Source: an uncultured Clostridia bacterium (GTDB lineage: Bacteria > Bacillota > Clostridia > Christensenellales > Borkfalkiaceae). Taken from it: DNA of 64,000 bases. Under the pieces are notes generated by a model. That model was not told the DNA's origin and searched no databases. It saw nothing but the letters and a program-made list of their open reading frames with translations. The first letter of the stretch is position 1. The number at the start of each line of letters is the position of its first letter. Below are positions 1 through 10,100 of this stretch, piece after piece. The stretch is from assembly GCA_949283125.1 (NCBI GenBank), contig CASDRK010000018.1, positions 62,001 to 126,000 on the forward strand, in the 5' to 3' direction. Made by a program: the position numbers and the translations under genes.

Positions 1-309
1 GGCGCCATAGACTATCTTTGCGGCAAGCGCAGGGACGTGTGCTGCATTCAGGTGCTCACCCGCGACGAGCTCAGTCCCAAGCTGCGCGGCAAATCCCACC
101 TGTTTGACAGCGAGGACGTCCGCAAGTCCTATCGCCGCAATATCACAAAGGATATAATAAACGCCTATAAGGCCGCCGTGGAGTACATCACGTCCCGCAT
201 ACGCAACTATTGCGAAGCGCGCGGCGCAAGCTATATCCTCGCCGAGGCCGACAGATCCGTCGGCGAAATATTCCTGGGCAAACTCTCCGATCTGGGGGTA
301 GTCAAATGA
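1..309 (+). CDS. DUF58 family protein, C-terminal fragment
   Basis: The reading frame is open from base 1, so the N-terminus lies upstream of the window. About 102 residues remain, ending in LGKLSDLGVVK. The segment (CCIQVLTRDELSP, then a helical tail) resembles the end of DUF58 proteins, which have a degenerate von Willebrand A fold and are usually encoded between a MoxR-type AAA ATPase and VWA membrane proteins. The stop overlaps the next start (ATGA at 306-309), so it is translationally coupled to the VWA gene. Family assignment rests mostly on this context; the reaction is unknown. Confidence 0.6.
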   Translation, partial: GAIDYLCGKRRDVCCIQVLTRDELSPKLRGKSHLFDSEDVRKSYRRNITKDIINAYKAAVEYITSRIRNYCEARGASYILAEADRSVGEIFLGKLSDLGVVK

Positions 310-2219
310 GTTTTCTGTATCCTCTCGGACTGCTCGGTCTGATAGGCATACCCATTCTTATCATAATCTATATAATCAAGAACAAGTATACCGAACAGAC
401 CGTCTCGTCCACATATATCTGGACGCTCTCCGAAAGATTTTTAAAGCGAAAAAATCCCATAAGCAAAATAGCCGGTATCATCAGTCTGATACTCCAGATA
501 CTCGCCGTGCTCTTTCTGTCGTTCGGCATCGCTCACCCCGTGTTCACCATGCACGGCGCGGCCAACAGATACTGCATAGCGCTGGACTGCTCGGGCAGCA
601 TGCGCACGGTGCAGGGGGACGAGACCCGCTTCGACATCGCAAAGGACCGCGTGGAGGAGATCATCAACCGCGCGGCGGGCGGCAGCGCTTTCACTCTAAT
701 CTGCGTGGGCGACGCCACTACCATATACGAGGAAACCACCGACAAGGACCGCGTGCTCTCCATGCTTTCGCAGACGCAGGCCGACTATTCCCCGGCGTCC
801 GTCGACAACGCTCTGTCTGCCATGCAGACGCTCTTCAACACCGATTCTTCCACGCTCAATTATTTTGTTACGGACAAGACGTACGAGGAGTGCTCCAACG
901 TTGAAGTCATCGACGTATCCAAATACGTCGACAATTTCGCCGTGGGCTCGCTCTCGTACGAAAGCGGCGAAAAGATAGTCGTGCGCGGCACCGTAACGTC
1001 CTACAAGAGCGCGGCCGAACTCCCGCTCCGTCTGGACGTCGTGTCCGGCGGACAGACCTATACCTACGAACAGACGCTCTACGTGGCGGACTATCACGAG
1101 GAGCCGTTTGAATTTTCCACCGAGCTCTCCTCGTTTGAAAGTTTTTCGGTTACCATCGCGCGCGACGACGCGCAGCCCCTCGACAACACCGGCATAGTCT
1201 ACAGCGTGGAGACCGAAAATACCTACAGGGCCCTGCTCGTCAGCGACGAACCCTTCTTTCTGAGGACGGCCTTCGGCGTCATGGAAAACGCCGAACTCAC
1301 CGTGATGTCGCTGGCGGAGTACGACGAGCAGTACGCTTCGTCCGGCCGCTATCCCTCGGGCTACGGCCTTTACATCTACGAAGGCTACTCGCCTTCGGAG
1401 CTCCCCCGCGACGGCGCGGTCTGGTTCTTCGGCCCGCAGGGCAACATTCCCGGCGCCGGATTCGGCATTCAGGACGACAACGTGGAAATAGAGGGCTACG
1501 GCACGCTCGAATATTCCGATTCCACCACCGCGGAAATGCGCAGCATACTCAACAATATACTTTACAGCGACGGCGACCTGATCGAAGGCGGCACCGTGGC
1601 CGGCGACGCAAAGAACATAAAAATAAAGAGCTACATGCGCTGCAGCCCCTACGGCAACTATTCCGTAATAGCTTCCTATCAGGGTTATCCCGTCATATTC
1701 ACGGCCGAATCTGCCCACGGCAGCCGCGAGGTGGTGTTCGCAACCACGTTCAGGGACTCCGACATGGCCGTCAGCATGGGCTTTCTGATACTCTTCCGCA
1801 ATCTGCTTCAATATTCCTTCCCCGCCGTCGTGGATTCCACATATCACGTCTGCGGCGACACGGTCACGGTCAACGCCGCGGGCAATGCCGACAGCGTCAC
1901 CGTGTCCTCTCCGGGCGGCGACGTCACTTATCTTGCCGCGTCGGGCGCGGGGGCTAAGTTCACTTTGGAAGAAGTGGGCACCTACACCATAACCGTGGAC
2001 GTTGCGGGAACGCTCCGTTCCTACCGTCTGTATTCCGCTTTCCCCCAGACGGAGAGCCAGACGTCCGTTACCGAAGCTTCGTTCTCCCTTGCAGGGGAAC
2101 AGACTTATGAAGGCTACGACGGGCAGTATGATGAACTTTGGTACATCTTCGCCCTGCTCGCAGTCGTACTTATCGCTGATTGGGTGGTTTACTGCTATGA
2201 GCAATATCAACTTCGATAA
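306..2219 (+). CDS. BatA-like membrane protein with von Willebrand A domain
   Basis: A 637-residue protein. Membrane segments lie near residues 3-24 and 56-78, as in BatA/aerotolerance N-terminal regions. A VWA domain follows with an intact MIDAS signature DxSxS (D94, S96, S98 in ALDCSGSM). A long extracytoplasmic beta-rich part comes next, and a C-terminal membrane helix lies near 610-630. The start at 306 is chosen because it overlaps the preceding stop and begins directly with the first helix; an upstream in-frame ATG at 210 would run inside the DUF58 gene. Bat-type proteins are thought to work with MoxR ATPases in envelope stress or complex maturation; the target here is unknown. It overlaps the next gene by 23 bp. 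Confidence 0.75.
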   Translation: MSFLYPLGLLGLIGIPILIIIYIIKNKYTEQTVSSTYIWTLSERFLKRKNPISKIAGIISLILQILAVLFLSFGIAHPVFTMHGAANRYCIALDCSGSMRTVQGDETRFDIAKDRVEEIINRAAGGSAFTLICVGDATTIYEETTDKDRVLSMLSQTQADYSPASVDNALSAMQTLFNTDSSTLNYFVTDKTYEECSNVEVIDVSKYVDNFAVGSLSYESGEKIVVRGTVTSYKSAAELPLRLDVVSGGQTYTYEQTLYVADYHEEPFEFSTELSSFESFSVTIARDDAQPLDNTGIVYSVETENTYRALLVSDEPFFLRTAFGVMENAELTVMSLAEYDEQYASSGRYPSGYGLYIYEGYSPSELPRDGAVWFFGPQGNIPGAGFGIQDDNVEIEGYGTLEYSDSTTAEMRSILNNILYSDGDLIEGGTVAGDAKNIKIKSYMRCSPYGNYSVIASYQGYPVIFTAESAHGSREVVFATTFRDSDMAVSMGFLILFRNLLQYSFPAVVDSTYHVCGDTVTVNAAGNADSVTVSSPGGDVTYLAASGAGAKFTLEEVGTYTITVDVAGTLRSYRLYSAFPQTESQTSVTEASFSLAGEQTYEGYDGQYDELWYIFALLAVVLIADWVVYCYEQYQLR

Positions 2220-4968
2220 TGCATATCTGCTGTTACTGATAATCCCGCTCGTAGCCGTAGTGATAGTTCCTTTCGCGCTTGCCGTGCGCAAGGACAACGC
2301 AAACGGGCACAACATCGCCTCGTGCGTGCTCCACGTGCTCATCGCGGTCCTCGTCGGCTTCGCCATAGCCGGAACTTCGATCCTTACTGTCATGACCGAG
2401 ACGGAAGTGTACGTCGTGGCCGACGTGTCCTATTCGGCGTCCCGCAATCTCGATACCGTCGACCGCTATGTGCAGAACGTGCGCGAAGCCCTGCCCGCCA
2501 ATTCCAGAATGGGCGTCGTCGCCTTCGGCCGCGACTGCGAGCTGATATGCGAGCTCGGCGGCGAAAACGTCAGCGTAAAGACCGCCGACGTCGACGACAG
2601 CGCGACCGACATCTCCGGCGCGCTCACGTATGCGTCGGGACTGTTCCACGACGGCGTCATAAAGCGCATAGTGCTCATCACCGACGGCGGCGACAGCAGT
2701 CCCGAACAGTCCTCCGGTCTCGCGGGCACCATAAACGCGCTTTACGACAGCGGGATATACGTCGACGCCATTTTCGTGGACGACAACCTGCCCGACGGCA
2801 CGCACGAAGTGCAGGTCACCGATGCGGAGTTCAGCTCCACGGCCTTTGCGGGCAGACAGTCCGGCGCGTACGTTACCGTCAACTCGGGCAGCGCGCGCAA
2901 CGCCGTCGTCACCCTCTCCGTCAGCCGCACGGGCGAGGACGGGGTAAGGGAGGAGCTTCCGCAGTATTCGCAGTCCACCTATCCAACGCTGTCGGTCGGC
3001 ACAAACGTTTTCAGCTTCGAGCTGTGCACCGACGAGCCCGGCACTTACAACTACACAGTCGCCGTCTCCTGCGAGGACGAAGTCAATACCTTCAACGACA
3101 GCTATTCCTTCACGCAGACCGTGCACGACAAAATGAAGGTCGCCGTCATAGCCCAGTCCTACCTCGACACCAACGGCGGCGAGGACCTCGACAGGCTGCG
3201 CGCCCTCTACGGCGACGACGCGGAGGTGGACGAATACATCGTTGTGGGCAACGTCGATCCGGTGCCTTCTATCGTGGAAGATCTGTGCGAATACGATCAG
3301 ATAGTGCTGGCAAACACCGACATAACCGCATTGTCTAACTATTCCGCGTTCATCGACGCGCTCAACACGCTCGTATCCTCATACGGCAAAACGCTCCTCA
3401 CGTTCGGCAACACGTCCATACAGAGCAAGGACGACGATTCCCTCACCGCTCTGCAGGACATGCTCCCTTCCAGCTTCGGCGGCAACAACGCCGACGACCG
3501 CAACATGATATTTGTCGTCGACAATTCCTACTCCATGGATGAGTCGGGCTATATGGCCGCGGTCAAAAACGGTCTCAAGCTGATGATAGAGCGCTCCGTC
3601 TCGTCTGACAGTTCGGTCACGATAATAGCCTTCTGGGGTTCGGTCAGGAGCATAAGGGTGCCTTCCCGCGGGGAAGTCGACAGCGAAAATTACAATCAGC
3701 TTATGGATTTCATCGACGACTTCGAGGGCATGCAGGCCACCGATATCGGCCTCGGTCTCAACGAAGCGTCCAAATATATCGTCAGCGACAAGGTGAACGA
3801 GATCTGCCTTATAAGCGACGGAAGAAACTACGACGTCACCGCCATAGATCCCATATCCGAAGCGAGCGGCCTGTTTGCGCAGGGCGTGCTCACCAACTGC
3901 CTGTATGTGGGGCCCTCCGACACCGCAAACTCCGACGGCATAAGCGAGATGCGCCGCGTGGCCGCGGCGGGATGCGGCAACGACCCCGACGCCAACAATT
4001 ACTACGAATGCACCAATCCCGAAGACATAGGCGACGTGGTGGTGGGCGAATATCTTCCCTCCGTCAACGATTACTACGTCGTGGGCGACACCGCGGTGAA
4101 TGTGGAACTTGCCGGCGACGAAGTGCTTGAAGGCATCGCAAGCGTGCCCGATATAGGCGGCTATTTCTACGGCAGGTTAAAAAATTCCGCCACCAACGTG
4201 CTCACGGTGGACTACGATACGGGTCGTGTGGACGGCGACGGCAATCCCGTCACGGTCGAAGTGCCGCTGTATTCCTACTGGAGCTACGGCAACGGCAGGG
4301 TGGCTTCGTTCTCCTCCAGTCTGGGCAGCACAAGCGTGGGCTCCGGCTGGGTGGGCGACTTCGTCGGCTCCGGCGACGACACGCAGCTTGCCGAAGGCAG
4401 CACGTGGAATCAGCTGCTGCGCAACATACTCTTCACCAACACGCCCGAACAGCATGTCGATTATCCCTATCTTTTCAATCTGGAATATACCGGCGGCTAC
4501 GCTTCCGCCGAGATCCGCCCCGCGCATGCCGTGGCTGCGGCTTCGGCGGTCGTCACGGTCACTTCGCCCGACGGCTCGTCGCAGGAATACGCCATGGCGT
4601 TCAACGGCACGCAGTATTCCTACGGCTTCCTGCCCGAAGACATAGGCACGTACTCCGTGCGGGTAACCTATACGGTTGAAGGAAAGCAGTACACCTCGTC
4701 GGGATACATCGACATTCCCTATCTTGCGGAATACGACAGCTTTGAATATTTCAGTCCTTCAACGCTCAACCTGCTGCTTGCCGGCAGGGGAACGGTAAGC
4801 GAGGACGGCTCCATTCAGCTCATCAATCCCGAAGACGAGCTCGATACCTATTCATTGTATCTGACATTGCCCCTGCTCATTGCGGCGGTCGCGCTCTTCG
4901 TTGTCGACATCATAATCCGCAAACTCAAGTGGAACGACATAAAGAGCCTGTTCGTCAAAATAAAGTAG
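2197..4968 (+). CDS. Membrane protein with two von Willebrand A domains
   Basis: A 923-residue protein. Two N-terminal membrane helices (about 8-30 and 43-66) are followed by a first VWA domain with MIDAS D76, S78, S80 (ADVSYSAS). A second VWA domain near 436-600 has D442, S444, S446 (VVDNSYSM). A beta-sandwich region and a C-terminal helix (about 888-910) with a basic tail follow. The start at 2197 lies inside the end of the previous gene, and a longer frame from 2002 would overlap it heavily. It is the BatB-like partner of the preceding gene. Two complete MIDAS sites in one chain are less usual than the single VWA of canonical BatA/BatB, and suggest it binds two protein ligands outside the cell. 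Confidence 0.75.
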   Translation: MSNINFDNAYLLLLIIPLVAVVIVPFALAVRKDNANGHNIASCVLHVLIAVLVGFAIAGTSILTVMTETEVYVVADVSYSASRNLDTVDRYVQNVREALPANSRMGVVAFGRDCELICELGGENVSVKTADVDDSATDISGALTYASGLFHDGVIKRIVLITDGGDSSPEQSSGLAGTINALYDSGIYVDAIFVDDNLPDGTHEVQVTDAEFSSTAFAGRQSGAYVTVNSGSARNAVVTLSVSRTGEDGVREELPQYSQSTYPTLSVGTNVFSFELCTDEPGTYNYTVAVSCEDEVNTFNDSYSFTQTVHDKMKVAVIAQSYLDTNGGEDLDRLRALYGDDAEVDEYIVVGNVDPVPSIVEDLCEYDQIVLANTDITALSNYSAFIDALNTLVSSYGKTLLTFGNTSIQSKDDDSLTALQDMLPSSFGGNNADDRNMIFVVDNSYSMDESGYMAAVKNGLKLMIERSVSSDSSVTIIAFWGSVRSIRVPSRGEVDSENYNQLMDFIDDFEGMQATDIGLGLNEASKYIVSDKVNEICLISDGRNYDVTAIDPISEASGLFAQGVLTNCLYVGPSDTANSDGISEMRRVAAAGCGNDPDANNYYECTNPEDIGDVVVGEYLPSVNDYYVVGDTAVNVELAGDEVLEGIASVPDIGGYFYGRLKNSATNVLTVDYDTGRVDGDGNPVTVEVPLYSYWSYGNGRVASFSSSLGSTSVGSGWVGDFVGSGDDTQLAEGSTWNQLLRNILFTNTPEQHVDYPYLFNLEYTGGYASAEIRPAHAVAAASAVVTVTSPDGSSQEYAMAFNGTQYSYGFLPEDIGTYSVRVTYTVEGKQYTSSGYIDIPYLAEYDSFEYFSPSTLNLLLAGRGTVSEDGSIQLINPEDELDTYSLYLTLPLLIAAVALFVVDIIIRKLKWNDIKSLFVKIK

Positions 4969-4984
4969 AACGGAAGGTGACAAT

Positions 4985-6631
4985 ATGAAGATCAAAAAAT
5001 TATTGCTCGCCGCCATGACCTGTGCTCTGGCCCTTATATTTGCCTTTGCGGCCGCCGGCTGCGATATCGGCAACTATTCCGGCGCCACCAAGGACCCCGG
5101 CTCTTCGGCCGGCCAGGGCGGCGACGATCAGGGCGGGGAAACTCCCGCCGGCGAAGAATCGCTTTACACCGTGACCATAGTCGAAGACGGCGAAGTGTTT
5201 CTCTACACGCAGGGCGTAAAGGCCAAGTGGCGCTCGCTCACCGACGGCTCTGTCTACGAGGCCGAATTCAACGCCGACCATGTGGCCACAAGTCCCGTCC
5301 CGCTGGACGGCAACTATCAGGTCACGCTCTCCGGCTTCGGCGACGAAGGCTCGTCCTCCGAAGGCTACACCTACAACACAAACGCCTATGTGGCCACGTC
5401 GCTCGCGCCCGACGTCTCCATCGAAGCCATAGTGCTCTCCGAATACAAAAGCGACCGCAACCACGACGGCGACACGCAGCAGTCCGCCTTCGAGCTGTCG
5501 GACGTCGGCGTCTACCGCGTTCAGATAGACAGCGCCGAGGACGAGGTGTACTTTTTGTACTATCCCCCGGCCGGCGGCACTTACGGCGTGCGCTCGTGGG
5601 TGGACGCCACCGCGGACGAAATAAATCCCTGCGCCAAATACTATGTCGGCAGTCAGGCATACTGGGGTCCGGCAACCATATATACGGGCGGCGACGAAAC
5701 CGTCTCCTCGGGCGTCTACACGCAGAATTTCAAGTTCGACATCGAACTCACCGACGACATGGTGGGCGGCGGATTCCGCTTCAGTCTGTCGGCTGCCAGC
5801 CGTTACGGCTCGTATCCCGTGATTTTCGATTTCTACCTCGCCCGCGACGGCGGCTACGAGATGGACTCAGCCGAAGTCAAAATAATCCTGCCCGACGGCT
5901 ACGTTAACAAGCTTGAAGATCCCGTCGGCTATCAGGCGTATATCGACAAAATGTCTGAAGGCGGCAGGCTTGCCGATGCCGATGTCGGCACGGGCACTCT
6001 CTCCATGATAGTCAGCCGGCAGGGCAGCACTGCGGGTCTGCCCAATTACGTCTTCGATGCGGAGCTCGTCGACCTCAGCGTTGATGACGGCTACTACCGT
6101 TTGAAGAACGAAGGGGACGAGGAGGGACATCCCACAGGCCCGCTCGTGTACATGTATCTCGATTCTAAGCAGCCGTTTGACCTGTTCAACGGACGCTCAT
6201 TTACAAACATCGAGTATGAGAGCAAGCCTCTCAACATGCCCATGGGTCTGAACGAGGACGGCAAGAATGAGGTCTGGGACTACAGGCTCTGCCTTTACGG
6301 CTACAAGAAAGCAATGGAACAGCCTGAAGGCGGCGGAGACAGGTCGGGCGGGAAGTCGTCTTCGGCTGCGTCTTCAAGGCAGAATGCCTTCGGGCGGCCG
6401 TACAATTACGACGCCTACACCGATCTGCGCGGCTATGCCGAGTACTGCAACGCCGGCGGCATGTATCCCGTAAACGAACAGCTTAAGGAATTTCTGACCA
6501 ATTTCATCAAGTCGCAAAGGCTGTACAATGACAGGTACGGCATGGCCGACAATGTCCTCTATAACGGCGCATATTACAACGCCTACGAAGATTCCATGTG
6601 GCTGCTCTTCTGCGCGTATTATCAACGCTGA
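4985..6631 (+). CDS. Secreted lipoprotein of unknown function
   Basis: A 548-residue protein starting 16 nt after the VWA gene, with an AAGG-containing RBS. A basic N-terminus and hydrophobic stretch lead to a lipobox AAGC (Cys26), so it should be a lipid-anchored exported protein. A Gly/Asp/Glu-rich linker (about 30-55) is followed by a beta-rich body with many Tyr, Asp and Gly residues; near 455-475 there is a short Gly/Ser-rich stretch. I recognise no catalytic motif. Close spacing suggests it is the last gene of the VWA operon and may be a client or ligand of the VWA proteins, which is inference. Confidence 0.6.
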   Translation: MKIKKLLLAAMTCALALIFAFAAAGCDIGNYSGATKDPGSSAGQGGDDQGGETPAGEESLYTVTIVEDGEVFLYTQGVKAKWRSLTDGSVYEAEFNADHVATSPVPLDGNYQVTLSGFGDEGSSSEGYTYNTNAYVATSLAPDVSIEAIVLSEYKSDRNHDGDTQQSAFELSDVGVYRVQIDSAEDEVYFLYYPPAGGTYGVRSWVDATADEINPCAKYYVGSQAYWGPATIYTGGDETVSSGVYTQNFKFDIELTDDMVGGGFRFSLSAASRYGSYPVIFDFYLARDGGYEMDSAEVKIILPDGYVNKLEDPVGYQAYIDKMSEGGRLADADVGTGTLSMIVSRQGSTAGLPNYVFDAELVDLSVDDGYYRLKNEGDEEGHPTGPLVYMYLDSKQPFDLFNGRSFTNIEYESKPLNMPMGLNEDGKNEVWDYRLCLYGYKKAMEQPEGGGDRSGGKSSSAASSRQNAFGRPYNYDAYTDLRGYAEYCNAGGMYPVNEQLKEFLTNFIKSQRLYNDRYGMADNVLYNGAYYNAYEDSMWLLFCAYYQR

Positions 6632-6819
6632 CGCGCAAAATTTTGCGGCGCCGCTTTGAAAGGTTGCCCGCATTTCCGGGCGCCGCTTCGCGGCAATGCC
6701 GTCCGCTTTAACTATGTCGCCGATATCCTCCCTTGCATAAAGGGGGGATATCTTTCTTTTTCCCGGCGTTATCGCGGACATTCCCGCCCGATAAAGCGAT
6801 GGGGGCATCCTGTTGCATG

Positions 6820-6948
6820 CCGCCGCGATCGCCGGCGGTCATGCCCGCGCAAAGTAATGTAAATGGGATATCTTACTTTGCACCGCCGCAATCGCCGGCG
6901 GTTGCCCCGTCAAAGTAAAGACAAGATGAAGGGATATCTTATTTCGCT
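6820..6948 (+). repeat. Two tandem ~63-65 bp structured repeats
   Basis: The 507-base gap between 6631 and 7139 holds no gene I can support. Unit 1 is 6820-6882 and unit 2 is about 6883-6948. Each begins with a hairpin CCGCCG...CGGCGG (6820-6825/6833-6838 and 6883-6888/6896-6901), then CAAAGTAA (6850-6857; 6911-6918), then GGGATATCTTA(C/T)TT. In unit 1 CAAAGTAA can pair with TTACTTTG (6873-6880). A degenerate GGGGATATCTTTCTTT copy lies at 6745-6760, and a third unit start (CCGCCGGCG) follows at 6949. The function is unknown. Confidence 0.65.
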
Positions 6949-7040
6949 CCGCCGGCGCGCTCCCGTAAGCAAGCGCGATACGGTTTTTGAGCGCCGGGTG
7001 TTAGCCATTAAAATTTTTTGTGATTTTTTCATAAAACCTC

Positions 7041-7069
7041 TTGACAAGTCGGATAACTTGTGATATCGT
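7041..7069 (+). promoter_or_regulatory. Sigma-A promoter of the giant esterase gene
   Basis: TTGACA at 7041-7046, a 17-nt spacer and TATCGT at 7064-7069. The -10 box is overlapped by an operator-like palindrome. A strong AGGAGG lies at 7121-7126, 12 nt before the ATG at 7139. Confidence 0.7.
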
Positions 7070-7090
7070 TATCATGATAACGTTAACATT
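7061..7090 (+). promoter_or_regulatory. Two adjacent LacI-type operators
   Basis: TGATATCGTTATCAT at 7061-7075 is directly followed by TGATAACGTTAACATT at 7075-7090. The second is identical to the operator at 13922-13937 and matches 15 of 16 positions of the inverted site at 12761-12776. They cover the -10 box and the start-site region, a classic repression position. The regulator is inferred to be the LacI-family protein at 12860. Confidence 0.8.
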
Positions 7091-7138
7091 TTATCGAATG
7101 TTAGCGTAAATAAACTATTCAGGAGGATAAGGGAAACA

Positions 7139-10100
7139 ATGAAAAGAAAAATAAAGCTTATTTTTCTTGTGCTCTGTTCGGTTGTGTGCGCCGCGCTCGG
7201 TCTGGCCGCATGCGCCGGCGGCGACAAGCCCGACGACGGCACGACCTATAAGGTGACGTACTCCCGCGGGGCGGACGACGCCACGGGCGATATCCCCGCA
7301 GAGCAGTCCTACGAGGAGGGCGAAAAGATAACTCTTTTGCCCGCAGACACGTTCGCGCGCGAAGGATATAAATTCGTCTGCTGGAACGACGGCACAAAGA
7401 ATTACAACGCCGGAGCAACCTACACGATGCCCGCAAAGGACGTGATCTTCACCGCCAATTGGGAGAAGGATTCCGAAGAGCCTGATGAACCCGGCGGCCC
7501 CGACGAACCCGGCGACGAGGAGGACGTTCCCGTGCTTTCGGAACTCGATTCCAAATTTTATACCGCGTCCAACTGGGAATACATGACCAACAACGACGGC
7601 GCGGAGCAGGACGGCGGCGACATAGTCTATTCGCTTGCCGACGGCTCGGTCAAATTCCACCGCGCCAATCAGGCCATAAACTACGGCGACTTGACCAATG
7701 CCACCGTTTCGTTCATGCTCAAGGGCACCAACGACTGGAGCATCTGGTTCAATTCCTCGTCGCCCGATAATAACAACAACTCCAGCTATCGTCTGGCCTA
7801 TGCCTACAGCGGCCTGCGCATAGCTCTTTCCTCCGCGCCCGAACAGGCCGCGGCCAACATCGTCGACACTTCCTACGCAAAGGGTGAGTGGAACCGCTTC
7901 GACGTGGTGTTCTCCACGACCGAAAACGCCGACGGCCAGAAAGTAACCGCGGTTAAGGTTTACGTGAACGGCGAGCGCGCCGCTCTCGCCGCAGGCGACA
8001 ACACGTCGCCTGCGATAAATGTTGAAGGCAACGTGCTCACGCACACCCAGCCCGCAATGTTCAGCACGGGCACTTACATAGCGGTAAAGGTATGGGAGGC
8101 CGAAAACTACGTCCAGATCAAGCCCGTGGCCAAGGCCGAAGAGGAGGATGTTCCCGTCATAGCCGCCATAGGCGCGTCCATAACCGAAGGCGCGGGAGCT
8201 GGCAACTTCTACACCGAAAGCTATCCCGCACAGCTTCAGAACGCCCTCGGCGGCAGCTACAACGTGGTCAACTTCGGCAAGAGCGGCCGCACCGTGCGCA
8301 CCGATACCGGCACGGATACCGACGGCACCCCCGTGCCCTGGCTGCAAAACCGTCAGTGGACGGGCGTTCAGGCCATAGTGCCCGACATCGCCATCATCAA
8401 CATGGGCACAAACGATTCCAAAACCACCTATAATCCTGCTGTGGATACGGAAGATGGCTTGAAAGAGAATAAAGTAAAATTTGCCGAAGCTTACAATCAT
8501 CTGCTTGACGAGCTTCTCGCGGTCAATCCCGACATGCGCATAATCATCTGCACGGTGCCCTATGCCTATTCGGGAATATACGACATCAACAACGACAACA
8601 TTGCAAACATAATAGCCCCCGTTCAGCGCGAAATAGCCGAGGAGAGGGGCATGGAACTCGTAGACCTGTACGAGATCACCCAGAACAAGTCGCTGCTCTT
8701 CGGCGACGGCGTGCATCCCGGCACCCGCGGCTATGCGATGTTTGCCGAAGTGCTCTCCAAAACAGTGGTCGAAGGCGTCGACGCCCTCACCCCCGAATTC
8801 CTCGCCGACATCGACGAGCGCTACAACGATATTGAGTACGAAATCAACGATATCGCCGCAACCATCGCCGAGGAGAACGGTCAGATACTGCTCAAGGTCT
8901 CCGGCAATATAGTAATTGAGGATAAGGACAATATCCGCCTTGTCGTCGAAACGGGCAAGGACGGCGACGACGTGGGCGAAGTGGACGTCACGCTCGATAC
9001 AAACGGCGACTTTGCAGTCAGCCTGCGCATCGACAATCTCAACGGGACCAACTGGTACAACACCCATCTGTATCTCAACGACGATTATTATTACCTCGTC
9101 ATGCTCGACGAAACGGATCTCACCGTCGGCAAGTCCTTCACCACCGAAACCGACAAGGTTACAGTGCAGAGCTGGGAGAGCGGCGGCGAAAAGGTGTTCA
9201 GCTTCAAGGTCGAGGATTATAACGGCTACAAGGTAACGCTCTCCTCTTCCGAGATAATCACCTCCGACGGTCTCAAGTTAAAGCTTTCCGGCACATCCAA
9301 CGTCGAGGGCGTGCGCCTGTATGTGGGCGTCAATCCCGAAGGCGACAAGTGGCGCGAGTACACCGACATAACCGTCGGCGAAGACGGCGCTTTCACCGTC
9401 GAATACGACCTTGCCGGTATCCCCGTGACCGGCGAATGGGTCAATGTCAGAATATATTATCCCGATAATTCTTACTTTGTCGTACCTCTCGCGCAGACGG
9501 TAAGCGACGGTAAGCCCGTATCCTCCGGCAACGTGTTCTATGCCGCGTCCACGCAGCTCGCAGTTGTAAGCTGGACCGACGGCGGCGTCGGCACGCTCAG
9601 CTTCAACGTGACCGCATGGGACGGCAGCTACAGCGCAACCGTCACCGAAGTCAGACTCGAAAACGGCAAAATGCTCGTCTCCGGCACGGCTGCAGGCACA
9701 CAGACCTTAAAGCTCGCGCTCATCAACAACGATGAGATATACTCCGTGGACGTCGCCGTTGCGGACGGCAAATTCTCCGCCGAGCTCGATATCTCCCTCG
9801 TCACCAAACAGTACGAGTGGTATCGCCTGAATATATCCAAGGACGGCGATGTATGGCAGAGAGTGCCCTACTATGAGGGATTCGACACCGACCTTCAGTA
9901 CATGCACGGCACGCGCCGCTATTACTTCACTACCGAGTACAGCAACACCGATTTCGCCCTCGTGTTCCAGGGCTACAAGTACGGCATAACCAATGCCGAG
10001 ATAACCGAAACCGAAGGCAAGGCCACGCTCATAATCGAAGGCGTGCTCGCCGACGCTTCCGTTGCGGCGGAAAATATCGTGCTCGTGCTCAACAAAACGA

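Noticed and set aside
696..2393. Long antisense frame opposite the first VWA gene
   Set aside because: High GC with biased third positions keeps antisense frames open. The translated product is low-complexity Gly/Val/His/Arg-rich with no domain, and the plus-strand gene has clear motifs.
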